Assembly: GCF_029168945.1 (NCBI RefSeq) | Contig: NC_083603.1 | Span: 47,874,406-47,938,405 of the forward strand | Origin: Cannabis sativa | Lineage: Eukaryota; Streptophyta; Magnoliopsida; Rosales; Cannabaceae | Reading direction: 5' to 3' | Length of the DNA stretch: 64,000 nt | Shown: positions 34,615 through 46,977 of the stretch, in pieces | Layout: each line of letters starts with the position of its first letter | How positions within the stretch are numbered: the stretch's first letter is position 1 | Position numbers and translations under genes: made by a program | Notes under the pieces: model-generated | The model's input: the letters and a program-made list of their open reading frames with translations, nothing else | Told to the model about the DNA's origin: nothing | Databases searched by the model: none

Positions 34615-37600
34615 AACTCCCACTTGCACTAATATAAAACAAAAAGTGCATTTCAAATAATCATTAACACCTTGATATACCAATCAAGTGTAATAGTAGT
34701 AAACTCCTCGTAATGGGATCTGACAGGTTGAATTAAACACAACCTCTTCTCCACCATTACTCTTCCTTAATCACAAAATCCTTGATAATGTGAAATTCAT
34801 CTCTATATGTCTACTCTTTTGGGATACTGGATTCTATACTTTTGGGCAACTACTCTTTTGTTATACAGGAAGTAACCCTAGTAGTTAAGGCAAGTTCGAA
34901 CACTGCCACAAATGTATAGAACTTTCCTTAGACTGAAAAAGTATCTTTCCTGCAACTTTTAACATTCAGTCTCTTTCTGGTAGACCAAGAGATTTCAGAT
35001 AGGTTTTTACACTTCTTCAAAATTACTACTCCACCCCCAAAGTAATCACCATCTCATCAGCAGACTTTCTAGCACAAAGGCAAGTCTTGAAATCTGATGT
35101 GGTGTAGTCTAAGAGTTTCAAAACCACCCTTATTGACTAACATATAGTTCCTCTTCTTAATCTTAAGATTTACTTGATTGTCTTCCAATGTTCCTCTCCT
35201 GGATTAATCTGATACCTACTCATTACTCCCACTCAACAGCAAGTGTCTGGTCTAAGGCATACTAAAGCATATCTAAGACCTCTCACTGTTGATTTAAGAA
35301 ATTCTTTCATGGCTTTATCTTCTCTGGAATAGTTGAGACTTTTCCTTAGATAAATAAAATCTATGTCTAAGAAGTTGTGAAGCTTCTATAGATTTCCATT
35401 GGAAAGAAAATGCATCAGCATCTCATGCTTGCATTAGAGTAAGTAATTTCCAGGTATACCACAAGCCATAGGTTTAGATAAACTCAAACCTACAATACTA
35501 GGAACAGGAAGTTTTGTTAAGTCCATTGAATAGACTTATGAACAAAAATTTCCTTTCATGTCCTTGTAACAGAAAACTTTAGGTTACTCCATGTGAATGG
35601 ATCAAACTATAGTTCTCTTGGCTTTCTTCTTAGTTTCTTATCTTGACAATCCATTACTTGTTTAAACTTACAATGGATTTGAATCACTAGTGTCTTCCAA
35701 GTTATAAGAAGGTGAGTTCCTAGAAACTCTCCCACTACAACAAGGTACCGTGAACTATGTCTAAGAAAACTAAATGGTATAGACCTCTTCAGTTGTGTTA
35801 AGACAACAGAGGCAGTGGGATCATCTTCTAATGAATAAGATGATAGAACACTTATGGAATCAAGAAAAATATATATATCTCCTTTATTTGCTACTTTATT
35901 TTCAGACTTAGTCATTTTCTTAGAAAGTAGTATTTGTTTAAACAAACACTTTCTTGTCTAATGACTATGGGATGCTCCACCCCTAATGACTTAGAATAGC
36001 TAACAAACATGCAAACCAGGGTTAGTAGTTTTAGCTTTTCTTAAGATTTCGATTAGGTCATCCATGAATCTAGTAATGATTTACATTAAGTATACAACCA
36101 TTACATCATTCTGAAATTTCCATATAAGGATTTAGGCAACGACTAGTAACTAATCATCAATATGCAACTCGAATTTATGGGGAGGTAAGTTTGGATATAA
36201 TTCAAAAATCAAATTAATGATCTTTGAACTGCATATCTACTACCTTTTTCTCCACCCCTATCAGTTCGCAAGATCTTTAACCACTTACCATTGCTAGAAA
36301 TTCATGAAATTTTTCAAACATTTCAAATTTCTTTTGCATAAGGTAAAATCTAGAGTGATCGTTTTAAGAATACAACGAAAACTCATATCCACCCCTGAAT
36401 GTACATCCATCTGCGAATGAGATGAAATTACTTTCAGTGGATATAGGCATATTAACTCTTTGCAGAGAATGATCTTGTCAAAATCACTATGAACAAGATA
36501 CAAATGCCTTAGATTAATAATAAAAAAAATATGTGATTGTATCTTTTGATGACTTACTTTAGTTACATCAAAGAGTTCTTAGAATAGTGCAAGTGGATTC
36601 TGGTCACAGAATACTAAACTCATACAGTTTGAATCCATTGAAAGAAAATGGTTATTAAACACTTGTGAAAGTGTAACTGTATAATTAGTAATTCTCTCTT
36701 GGACCACCACTACTAATCTAACTCTATGATTTGCCTATACAAGAAGGAGATATCTAAGATTGAGGATTTATATCATTTAGGGGTAGAATTCCGGGAATAT
36801 AATCATATGTGTCATCTAATTTCTTAAGAGAAAATATGACTTTATATGATTTATAGACCATTCATCCAATGATATGTCATTAAGCTAATTCGAAATGAAT
36901 AAGCTAAGAGGAATTAGGATAATTTCGTTTTAAATAAGAATCCAACGATGCTCCGATTAGCGAGAGTCAAAGTAATCTTATTTATACAATCTTCTTGTTT
37001 CATATTGTAAAACACTAGTCTAAGGTGTCATCAATTGATGAACAACTAGATGTTGCTTATACAATATTTATCTTTCGAGATCTAACACTATTATGTTAGT
37101 CCAATGGTGAAAATCCATTAGGAATTTATCTCATTAGAAAAACAAATCAAGTTAGACCAACAATGAAGATTCGAAATTAAACTACAATTTAATAACAGAA
37201 AATAACATGGTTCAATACAAATTCATACACAATTCAGAAATTATGAAGCACATAGCAAGTAGGAATGACAAGTGAAAATACTAAAACATACAATCCTAAA
37301 TAATTTCCAAGGTTTTCAACAAACTGATATCAGTGTCCCGTTTAGGCGAGAGTCAAAGCTATCATCCATTGAATAGAGTTGTCAGCCCATCTAAAATGTC
37401 AAACATTCTAGCAACCTTTTATTCGATCAAGATTGAAATCCGCGTTGTCCCGTTTAGGCGAGAGTCAAGGCTATTCTATCTTATGAGCTTCCACCATTGT
37501 TTCATATTCTTGCAAGTCTTATACAGTCGCCACCATTAGGGTGGTCATAAACTACATAAAAAACTTACAAGATTACTTATCTTTCGAGATTAAACGGTGC

Positions 37601-40600
37601 TAACTTGCTAATGAACGTTCCTCCATTAGGGAGGATTACTCACTAAAACAATAGCTATGTAAAACCAACAATGGAGATCGAATATCCTTATAATAAAGCT
37701 CATTATTTAATGAAGGGTTGTATTTTCTTCTAATATTTATTTTAATCCATTTATTTTAAATATATTTATTTATTTAATTAAAATTTCCAATTTAGAATGA
37801 AAAATTCTAAATATAAATTTTAATGTAATATTTATAAATTATACTTAGATGGATATGAAAATAACGTGAATTATTTCCATCTTAGTAATAATTTCCATAA
37901 ATATTTAGAAAATTATTCAATTTAAGTTGTTTCAAAATTAATTTGAATTAATTTACAACTCAAATTTAATTTTCTATAAATATATATTGCATTTTCGAAA
38001 ATGCTTTAAAATAAAATAAAATAAATCCTGGAAAATTACTCTAATTTTATGTTGGCCCAAAATTAATTAATAAAAATTAATTTTCAACAAAAAATATAAT
38101 TTCCCTATTTAATTAAATATCTAAGAAAAATTTCAAATATTTAAATATCATGATTAAAAAAAATCAACTTAAATATTAATTTTCTATTTAATTAAATATC
38201 ACTAGAAAAATACTTCAAGCAAAACAGATAATATCTATCTAGACTTTCATTGACTAATTAATCCAATTTCTAATTATACTATATTTTAGTTCATTTATTT
38301 TAATTAACCATCAAATGAAAAAGTCACTGATTTAAGTTGGTCCAAAATTAAATAAATAATTTTCAACTTTAATCTATTTTTCAAATAAAATTCGAAATTT
38401 CTGCATCAAGGTGATGCAATTTCGAAATTTTGGGAAATGATTAATAAAATAAAATAAAATATATTTTGAAAATTATTCAAACTTAAGTTATTATGAAATA
38501 AGATTCCAAACTTAAAATAATTTTCAACTTTAATTAAATAACATGAAAATAACAATATTAAAATATCATGATGAAAATCAACTTAGATATTGAAATTTTC
38601 AATTTAATTAAATGTATTAAATTCAAGAAATAAATAATTAAGTAAAGAGGAAACTTAATTATTAATTCTAGTTTAATACTAGGAAAATATTCTAAACTTA
38701 GATTGTACCAAAACTAATTATGAGACAATTAATTTCACAATCAATGATATTTTCCTATTTAATATTAGAAATAATAACTAGTACTAGAAATAACTATCTA
38801 GAATATATCATTGACTAAGTGTTTTTCTAAAATTAACTTTAAAATATTACAATGAAAAATAAATTTCATATATTTTAAAAGTTAATTATGTTGCTAATTC
38901 AATTTTAATTAGGTTAGACTAATATAATTAACCTAATACAATTATTTAAATAAGGCAAATGGGCATTCACAATTGGGGTAGTTCATGTGAGGGGGAGCTG
39001 GGTTCGGTATGTCGTACCCACTTCTATGGCCCCCAACTCTCACACAAGGCCCAAAAGAGAGGAATTTAACCTTAAAATAAACAATTGTTATTCATTGAAT
39101 AAGCCCAAATCTAATTGGGCCTAAATAAATTTCCTTATGTCAAAATTTATTTTAGCAACCTAGTCCATTTACTTAGTAAAAACTTAAATGGGCTCCCTAT
39201 ATGCATCTAAGCCCAAAAGCAAACATATAGGCTCACACAGGTCAAATGATTTGGATGGACCCTATCATGTTACTAGGTTTACACAGATGAAAGAAGTACA
39301 AAATTCACTTGTTACAAATTATTTATAAGATCTATCGTCAATTGGACTATGATTAAAATCAGATCATTGGATCATGATCTCTCACCAAGTTAATCATAGC
39401 AATTTAGATCAGATAAATAATAGGTTTGCTAAAAAAAAGTTTTTGAATAAACAATATAAATAAACAAACATTGTCCATGTAACAGATGTGAATCAAGATA
39501 TTAATATAATTAAATTATTATTCTTAAACTAACCAAATAAAGGAAACTAATTTTAAAATATCTAGGTTTATTTGAATCAAATTAAATATCTAATAAGATC
39601 AATGATTTAAAAGGAAATAATCTTCAATATCACTTTCAGATCTTATAATTTAATAAAATAAACCAATTATAAAATAGATTTGGTTAGATAATTATTATTT
39701 TAGGAATAAAATAATAAATGAATAATAATTACCATAATTATATGTCAAAATATCTCAAATTAAGCAATATTCAAATCTCTACAAAAATATCTATGTTATT
39801 TAAATATTTAAGATATGATTTATAAATTTCTAATAAGGAAAAAATGATATATATAGAAAAAATATCATTTTTATACTTATAATTTATAAATAATTAAATA
39901 TTTAACATAATAACAAATTTTTGAATTTGAAAAACATTATGGTAAGTATATCTATAAAAATATCTATGTTAATTTCAAATTTATTAATAAATTAATTTGT
40001 CATATAAGATAATTTTAATATAATATTTTAAATAAAAAGACAAAGTTATCTTTTAATTTAAAATATCTTAAATATCAAAATATCTAATCTTATAATTAAA
40101 TAATAAATAAATATTAAAGAAGTTAACAAATTTTTAAATCTGACCATAATAGGAAATATTTAAAATTGAAAACATTCCAAAATAAAAATATTTAAAATTG
40201 GAAAAATTCCAAATTGAAAATATTTAAAATTGGAAACATTTCAATTTAGAAATATTTAAAATTGGAAAAATAAATTTTGGGAAACAATCCCATGAAAAAA
40301 TTGGATTTTTGGGGAAAAAACCTCAAAAATTCGCAATTTGTAGGGAACTGCCAGATAAATTTGCATGCGAACCATGATTTCCAATCTTCCAAAAATCATA
40401 TCTTTCTCAATTTTTATCGGAATCGAGTTCCGTAAAAAAACAAAATTGCTTAATTTTTCACAAGGAATCCAAATAAAATATTTTCAAAAATTGAAAAAAT
40501 ATATTTCATGGAAAAATTTCGTACAACATTAACATTCATCACATAAGCACATAAACCAACATGAAACCATCCAAATCAACACAGAAACATGCAATCATCG

Positions 40601-40652
40601 TTTTAATTCATATTACATGAAAGTAAATCATTACCATGGCTCTGGTACCAGT
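34615..40652 (-). pseudogene. Element B interior: wrecked copia gag-pol plus AT-rich non-coding part
   Basis: Read on minus, scattered words match copia pol: LKILRTDRGGE (integrase, second catalytic Asp) near 36.26 kb, and MSRYQINPGEEHWKTIK and ILR-LRRGT (RNase H region) near 35.2 kb. All are separated by stops and small indels; the longest frame (35607-35945) is not a recognisable domain. About 37.3-37.65 kb holds the duplicated leader motif and paired hairpins. About 37.7-40.6 kb is AT-rich and non-coding. The order RNase H, RT, integrase, leader from left to right fits a minus-strand element. Confidence 0.75.
37335..37634 (-). repeat. Duplicated leader motif and two covarying hairpins (element B; same in A at 27984-28280)
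   Basis: GTCCCGTTTAGGCGAGAG starts at 37335 and 37447 (A: 27984 and 28096). Hairpins CCACC-ATTAG-GGTGG (37530-37544) and CCTCC-ATTAG-GGAGG (37620-37634) share a loop and differ by one swapped base pair. In A the first has one outer mismatch (28178-28191) and the second is perfect (28266-28280). Confidence 0.75.
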
Positions 40653-42566
40653 TGTTGGAAATTATTTTACCAGGATCTAGATTTACTAACAAGTATGTTG
40701 GATTAACAACCTAATATGAATTCTAAAACAATGAAAATAAACACATATAAAGTTAGAAAACCTTACAGTGGGTGCAGCGGAATAATATGACTCCTTCCGT
40801 TCAGATCTCTAGCCCTTGATTCCTTTCTGTAGCAGAGCATCACCAAGATCTGAACCTGGATCTTCTTTTCTCCTTCTTTGATGCAGAAATTCCATAGTCT
40901 TCCATACTATGATTGAGATACCACTTGATGTGTGTGGGCACTACTCATCTCACAAGGATTTCGAAATTTCTCTCTATTTTTCTCTCTCAATTTCGTGGCT
41001 TTTCATTCATACAAGAGAAGAGAGCAAGGTTCCTTTATATAGGGAAAAAGGGAGAGCACAACTTTCCAAATAAAACAGTTTCCTTAATTACTGTGTAATC
41101 AATTAACTGCATTATTTAGTGTGATCCACCACTTTCCTATTATAGCTAGGCTTTGATTAGCAATTACATGGCAATTAAAAAATAAAAATAATAATTGGGA
41201 AACACAAAGGAGTGCTCGGCCATAGAGGGAATATGGGCCTCACTTGGATTTTGCAGTTTCCTCAATTTTATTTCAATTTCTCCAAAAATGCTATTTTTCC
41301 AATTCTAATCATTTAAATGCCAAAACTAATTATTTAATAACTAAAATAGATTATTAAATAATATTGTCATTTAAAATAATTATTAATTAGACATACAAAG
41401 TCTCTTAATTAATAATTAAACCTAGAAACCCTTTTCTTTACGATTTCATCCTTAAACTGTGAGAATTCATAAAGTAGACATAGTCTAACTTTTAGAATTA
41501 TAATTGATTAATTAAAATCAATTAACTGAGTCTTACAAGCAGTATGGCCTCAACTAGTATGGGGACCATGGGTCTATATAACCGAGCTTCCAATAAGTCG
41601 AACCGAATTTACCAAGTAAATTCCCTAACTTATTAATTCCTCATTGAATCCACACTTAGAACTTGGAATTGCACTCTCAGTCATATAGAAACGCTCTATA
41701 TGTTCCACGATATAGACACGTCATTAGTTATCCATTGTTATAACCCTAATGTGATCAATGATCCTCTATATAGATGATTTACACTGTACAGGATTAAATT
41801 ACCGTAACACCCTACAATGTATTTTATCCTTAAAACACTTAAACCTGTATAAATGATATTTCACCTAAGTGAAATGAGATCTCCACCATTTATCTTCGTT
41901 TGGTTAAGCTCGAAGGAAATCATCCTTTACTTCTATTTGCCAAATAGAAGCTATAGATTCCATATTTATGTTAGCGCTCCCCCACTCAATTGTATTACCG
42001 TGTTCCCAAAATGTACGTATCACCCTGATACAAAACTAGGCTTAACTAACAAATCAAAGAACACGAATAACACTCTTGAAATTGAGCCTAACCATATCAG
42101 GATTTCGATCATGTGATCTAGGATCAACTTATGATATTGAATTGAATTGATATTTACGGTAAGTTTCAAAATCTAATTCAAAGTTCAATATCGGTCCATT
42201 CCAATGCATACTCCATGCATCCGATACTGGCAAACTTTGCCAATGTCCTGGAAAGGACATAACACTTTTCCAAGGTGTAAGAATACCTATCGCTGATTAT
42301 ACCATGTCAGTCTAAATCCAGTGTTCTGACAAATCAGGGAATCTACTTTTGAACATATAATAAAGATTATATTCCACTGTGCTGACAACACTATAATCTT
42401 TAACCAACCCATATGTTCTGGACTTAAAAAGAATTCATACATTATATACATATAATCATGAAATAAATCATGTGAACCATGCAACATAAAATGTTATTTC
42501 TGATCTTTATTAATAAGTAAATCTAATTATACGAAATGAGTTTTATTTAGGGCATAAAACCCAACA
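40653..42566 (-). repeat. Element B 5' LTR, 1914 bp
   Basis: Pairs with 32700-34614. Followed on minus by two bases and the primer binding site. Confidence 0.93.
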
Positions 42567-42571
42567 TTTTA

Positions 42572-43306
42572 TCCTTAAAACACTTGACCCCGTATAAATG
42601 ATATTTCAGCTTATGTGAAATGAGTACTCCACCATTTATGTTCGTTTGGTCAAGCTCGAAGGAGATCATCCTTTGCTAACTACTCGCCAGATAGAAGCTA
42701 TAGATTCCATGTTTATGCTAGCGCTCCTACTCAATTGCATTACCGTGTTCCCAAAATGTACGTATCACCCTGACCTAAAAGTAGGCTTAACTAACAAATC
42801 AAAGAACACGAATAGCCTTTCAAGATTGAGCCTAATCATAACAGGATTAAGATCATTTGATCTAGGATCAACTAAGCGATATTGACTTGAATAGATATTA
42901 CGGTAAGTTTAATAAATCTAAGTCAAAGTTCAATATCGGTCCCTTCCGATGCATACTCCATGCATCCAACCTGAGCTTTACTTTAATCAATGTTCTGGAA
43001 AGAACATAGAATTTCTCCAAATGCAAGTAAACTCTGTTGTAGATTATCATATCAGTAAAACCCTATGTCTGATAAATCTAGGAAACTTTATTCACATAGT
43101 CATGTTTACTTTCCAATGTGTGTAGACGACACAATAAACAGGATCAAGTATGTGAAAAGGGTTTCAGATGAATTTATACATTATGTACATATAATCATGA
43201 AATAAATCATGTGAACCATGCAACATTAAATGTTATTTCTGATCTATATTAATAAGTAAATCTGATTATATTGAAATGAGTTTTATTTAGGGCATAAAAC
43301 CCAACA
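42572..43306 (-). repeat. Element A 5' LTR, second part
   Basis: Continues 31539-32699 after the element B insertion and ends in CCAACA before the target duplication GCCAT. Confidence 0.9.
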
Positions 43307-44771
43307 GCCATGTGGTACATTATACTTTTCTTACCTCAAGTATCGGTTCAGATATGTTGGTCGACCTGCTTGGAGAACGATCAACGATCCCAGGCCCTAT
43401 GTTATAACAATGATAAACCAATTAGTGTTCATCCCAAAACACTACTTAATAGTTACAAAGGGAGACCTAGGATTTCCTACCAAACCTCAAGGTATAACTA
43501 AAATGAAAGTTATATTTTGGCTCTAAAACACACACCATATCGTAGAGATCGTTTCAAGCTTCGAAACAGTATATAAAATATCCAAAATGGACACCCGAGT
43601 AAAAAGTTACAGCAAAAATACGATTCCCAATTTCCTGAGACTACCCAAAAACGGTAAACCGGTTGGGAAACAGTTTACCGCTTCCACCAGAACCGGTTAA
43701 CTGGTTCACAACCGGTGGACTGATTGGGCAGGGGAATAAAAGTTGCAATTTCTAAATTTCACACTCACCGAATTGCTACTGAAACCTATCCAAATCACTC
43801 CAAACTTTACACGGTACACATATACCATAAGTACAACCATTCTTACATAATAGAAATTAATATCGAGTCCTTAAATAGAAAATACCACTAATGTTTAGAC
43901 TTAAGCTGTAAAAGGTTCCAAACACAATTTCTAACTCAAAATCACATCAAATTCAACAAGAAAACATCGAAGTTAGTCTCATGGCTACCCAAGAACAATT
44001 CGATAAGGTTAGAACCTCCATAACTATTCCAATTCACAAAACCACTAAAGATAATTATTTTTAGCTTAAAACGAAATCAATTTTTACCTTAAGCTTTCTC
44101 TCTTCAAAATTTTGCTATTCCGCTACTACCGGAGCTTGGATTGCTAGGTTTCAGGTTTAAAATTAAAGAAAATAAATAGAGGGTGATAAGGATTTCATCG
44201 ACGGAGGACGAAGGGTTTCTTTTTGTACTGTTTAGTTTATAAACTTAAAAATATATATATAAACTTATCGTTTGATAAGTTTATATAATAAAAATAATAT
44301 AATAATAACATAATATTAATAAAAACTTTATTATTAATAGTCATCTTATTATTTCTTAACAACTAAGAAATCTATACTTCTAGGGCATTAAGTCAAATTC
44401 CACATACTCTTAATTATTCCAATACCTACACTATCAACTTATCATAATATTCCTGTCAAATCTATTAATTAAATATTTTTGACCCCCGATCGAGTCTCCA
44501 AGATCGCCAAACTTGAAATTATTTTTATTACACAAATAGCTCATATTACCTTCACATATGCCATATAAATCTCCGTAATTAATAAATTACGTTTATTTAT
44601 CCATTTATAACAGATTTAAAATTAATGCTGAAATAGATTAGTAGGATCATAATCCCACTTATTACTTGATTAACCCATAATATAAATATAAACCCTAATT
44701 ATTTACCATTAGGGTTATTGGGATATTATAACCATCCCCTCTTTATAAAATTTTCTTCCTCAAAATTTACC

Positions 44772-46490
44772 TGAATAACTCGAGATACAGCTCCCGCATC
44801 TTCAACTCTAATTCCCAAGTTGTTTCCTCGACTTTACTATTCCTCCACAGTACTTTAACCATAGGGATCGTCATATTTTAGAGAACTTTCTCCTTTCAGT
44901 CTAGAATCTGGACAGGTTGTTCCTTGTAAGATAAGTTTGTCTAGAGCTCGATATATTGTAACTCAAAATGTGGGTCGGATCTGACACGTACTTTCTCAAT
45001 ATAGAGATATGGAAGACATTATGCACCCCAAACAACGCGGGTGGTAAGGCTAATCGATAGGCCATCTGGCCTATCCGGTCCAATATCTCAAAAGGACTAA
45101 TGAATCTAGGGCTCAGCTTTCCTTTCTTCCCAAATCTACGTACTCCTTTCATAGGTGATACTCGAAGAAATAGAGAGTCTCCCACTTAAAATTCAATATC
45201 CCTACGCTTTGGATCAGCGTAGCTTTTTTGTCTACTTTGTGAAGCAAGCATATGAGATTGAATCTTCTCTATGGCCTCACTAGTCCTTTGGACCAATTTA
45301 GGCTGAAGATAACGTCTCTCTCTAGTCTCATCCCAGTGGATAGGCAATCGACATTTCCTACCATACAACATCTCGTAAGGTGCTATGCCAATGGTACTTT
45401 GATAGTTATTTTATATGAAAACTCAATCAAGGGTAGGAACTTGCTCCAAGATCCCTCAAAATCTATCACACATGCTTGCAGCATGTCTTCCAATATTTGA
45501 ATGGTTCTTTCAGACTGACCATCTGTCTGAGGGTGATAGGTTGTACTGAATCTCAACTTAGTTCCCATGGTTTTTTGTAGACTTCCCAATAACTTGGAAG
45601 TAAACTTGGGATCACGGTCTGTAACAATTGACTTCGGAGTACCATTGAGTCTTACTATTTCCTTAATGTACACTTTGGCATACTGGTCCACAATATAAGT
45701 CACTCGCACAGGTAAAAAGTGCGCTGACTTGGTGAATCTATCTACTATCACCCATATAGAATCGTGTAACCTAGTACTCCTAGGTAACCCTACTATGAAG
45801 TCCATGGTTATGTCTTCCCACTTTCTCTCAGGTATCCTCAAAGGTTGAAGTAAACCTGCTGGCCTTTGGTGTTTAGCCTTCACTTGCTGACATGTTAAAC
45901 ACTTTGAAACATATTCAACAATATCACTCTTCATTCCCGACCACCAATATATTGCACTGGTGTCATGGTACATCTTTATTGTTCCCAATAATAGGGAATA
46001 CAGAGTAGTATGGAACTCATCAAGGATTTCCTTTCTAATTTGGTCATTTGTCGAAACACAAATTCTATCTTTATACCTCAATAATTCACTTGGAGTCACA
46101 GTGAAATCCTTTGTAGCACCAAGCTCAACTTTCTTTCTGAGTTCAATCAATTTGGGATCATTCTGTTGGCCAATCTTTATCCTTTCCAGTAAATCATACT
46201 ACAATGTAATATTTGCCAACTTCCTGACTACAAACTCAATCTCAGCTTTGGCCATATTCTCGGCCAATCTTAGAGAGATTTCCCTCAACTCGTAGATTTG
46301 TCCTGGACCTTTCTGGCTAAGTGCATATGCCACTATGTTTACCTTGTTGGGATAGTAGAGGATTTCATAGTCGTAATATTTGACTAACTCTAATCACCGC
46401 CTTTGCCTCATATTTAGATCCTTTTGAATGAAAAAGTATTTCAAACTCTTGTGGTCAGTATAAATCTCACACTTATCACTATATAAATTT
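44772..46490 (-). pseudogene. Ty3/gypsy Tekay-like pol fragment: RNase H end, integrase, chromodomain
   Basis: Minus strand. RNase H remnant (46490-46300): YTDHKSLKYFF, with a stop soon after in LNMRQRR. Integrase (46150-45383): MYHDTSAIYWWSGMK and CLTCQQVKA zinc-binding part, then MDFIVGLP (Asp), VTDRDPKF (Asp) and HPQTDGQSERT (Glu). It shifts frame near 45380, continues as MLYGRKCRLP, hits one in-frame TAA at 45186, then VHNVFHISILRKYV. The chromodomain tail (IPMVKVLWRNSKVEETTWE) ends near 44772. This order is that of chromoviruses of the Tekay/Del type. Gag, protease and RT are missing; sequence breaks off at about 46490. It has at least two stops and two frameshifts. The purine tract and LTR follow at 44745. 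Confidence 0.85.
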
Positions 46491-46909
46491 TATTTTTACT
46501 TCCATTTAATTTATTTATTTATTTATTTAGAATAATCATAATACTATGGAATGGATTGAGAATTTTAATGGCAAATAAATTCTTAATTTACAGTTATGAA
46601 TGCTTTTTTAATGGAGATGATATTCTAGGATGTACATAATACTTAAACAGATTTTAAGTAGTTATGACAAATTAACTATTTATTTTTTGAGTTTTGTTAT
46701 TATTGTAGAATTACTTTATAATATAGTAATTTATCTTTATTATGATATGGTTCAATATATATTTATTATTTAAAATGATTAAATAATAATTTGTGACTAA
46801 TTATGTAACATATGGAAGTATTATTTATGATTTAAAATAATATTTGATTATTTAAAATTTAAAGTTTAAATTGGGTGATAAGATAATGAGAATGAATATT
46901 TATTTATCA

Positions 46910-46977
<68 letters not shown>

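Larger units (their letters stand above)
32700..42566 (-). mobile_element. Element B: non-autonomous copia-derived LTR element, 9867 bp
   Basis: Inserted in the 5' LTR of element A with perfect target duplication TTTTA (32695-32699 and 42567-42571). Ends TGTTGG...CCAACA. LTRs are 32700-34614 and 40653-42566, differing at only about ten positions by eye. The primer binding site is TGGTACCAGAGC on minus (40639-40650). It is the same family as A, with clearly diverged LTR and interior sequence, so the two are separate insertions. It has no intact reading frame. Confidence 0.93.
23304..43306 (-). mobile_element. Element A: non-autonomous copia-derived LTR element (about 10.1 kb without B)
   Basis: Ends TGTTGG...CCAACA with perfect target duplication GCCAT. 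The left LTR (3') is 23304-25200. The right LTR (5') is 31539-32699 plus 42572-43306, split by element B. The primer binding site is at 31525-31536 (TGGCCTCAGAGC on minus, two changes from the initiator Met type). The purine tract AGTGGGAGTT lies just inside the left LTR. The LTRs differ at roughly 3% in their first 400 bp by eye, so A is older than B. No usable reading frame remains inside. Confidence 0.9.
22425..44735 (-). mobile_element. Gypsy (Tekay-like) 3' LTR, about 2.3 kb, interrupted by a 20 kb nested insert
   Basis: The two halves are 22425-23303 (left edge uncertain by a few bases) and 43312-44735. In element sense the LTR starts TGGTTATAAT directly after the purine tract AAAGAGGGGA (44736-44745), which follows the decayed pol at 44772-46490. 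The halves are joined by the target duplication GCCAT (23299-23303 and 43307-43311) of element A. Sequence blocks and their order parallel the solo LTR at 223-2433, so the two belong to related families. The outer edges lack a clear target duplication. Confidence 0.7.
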
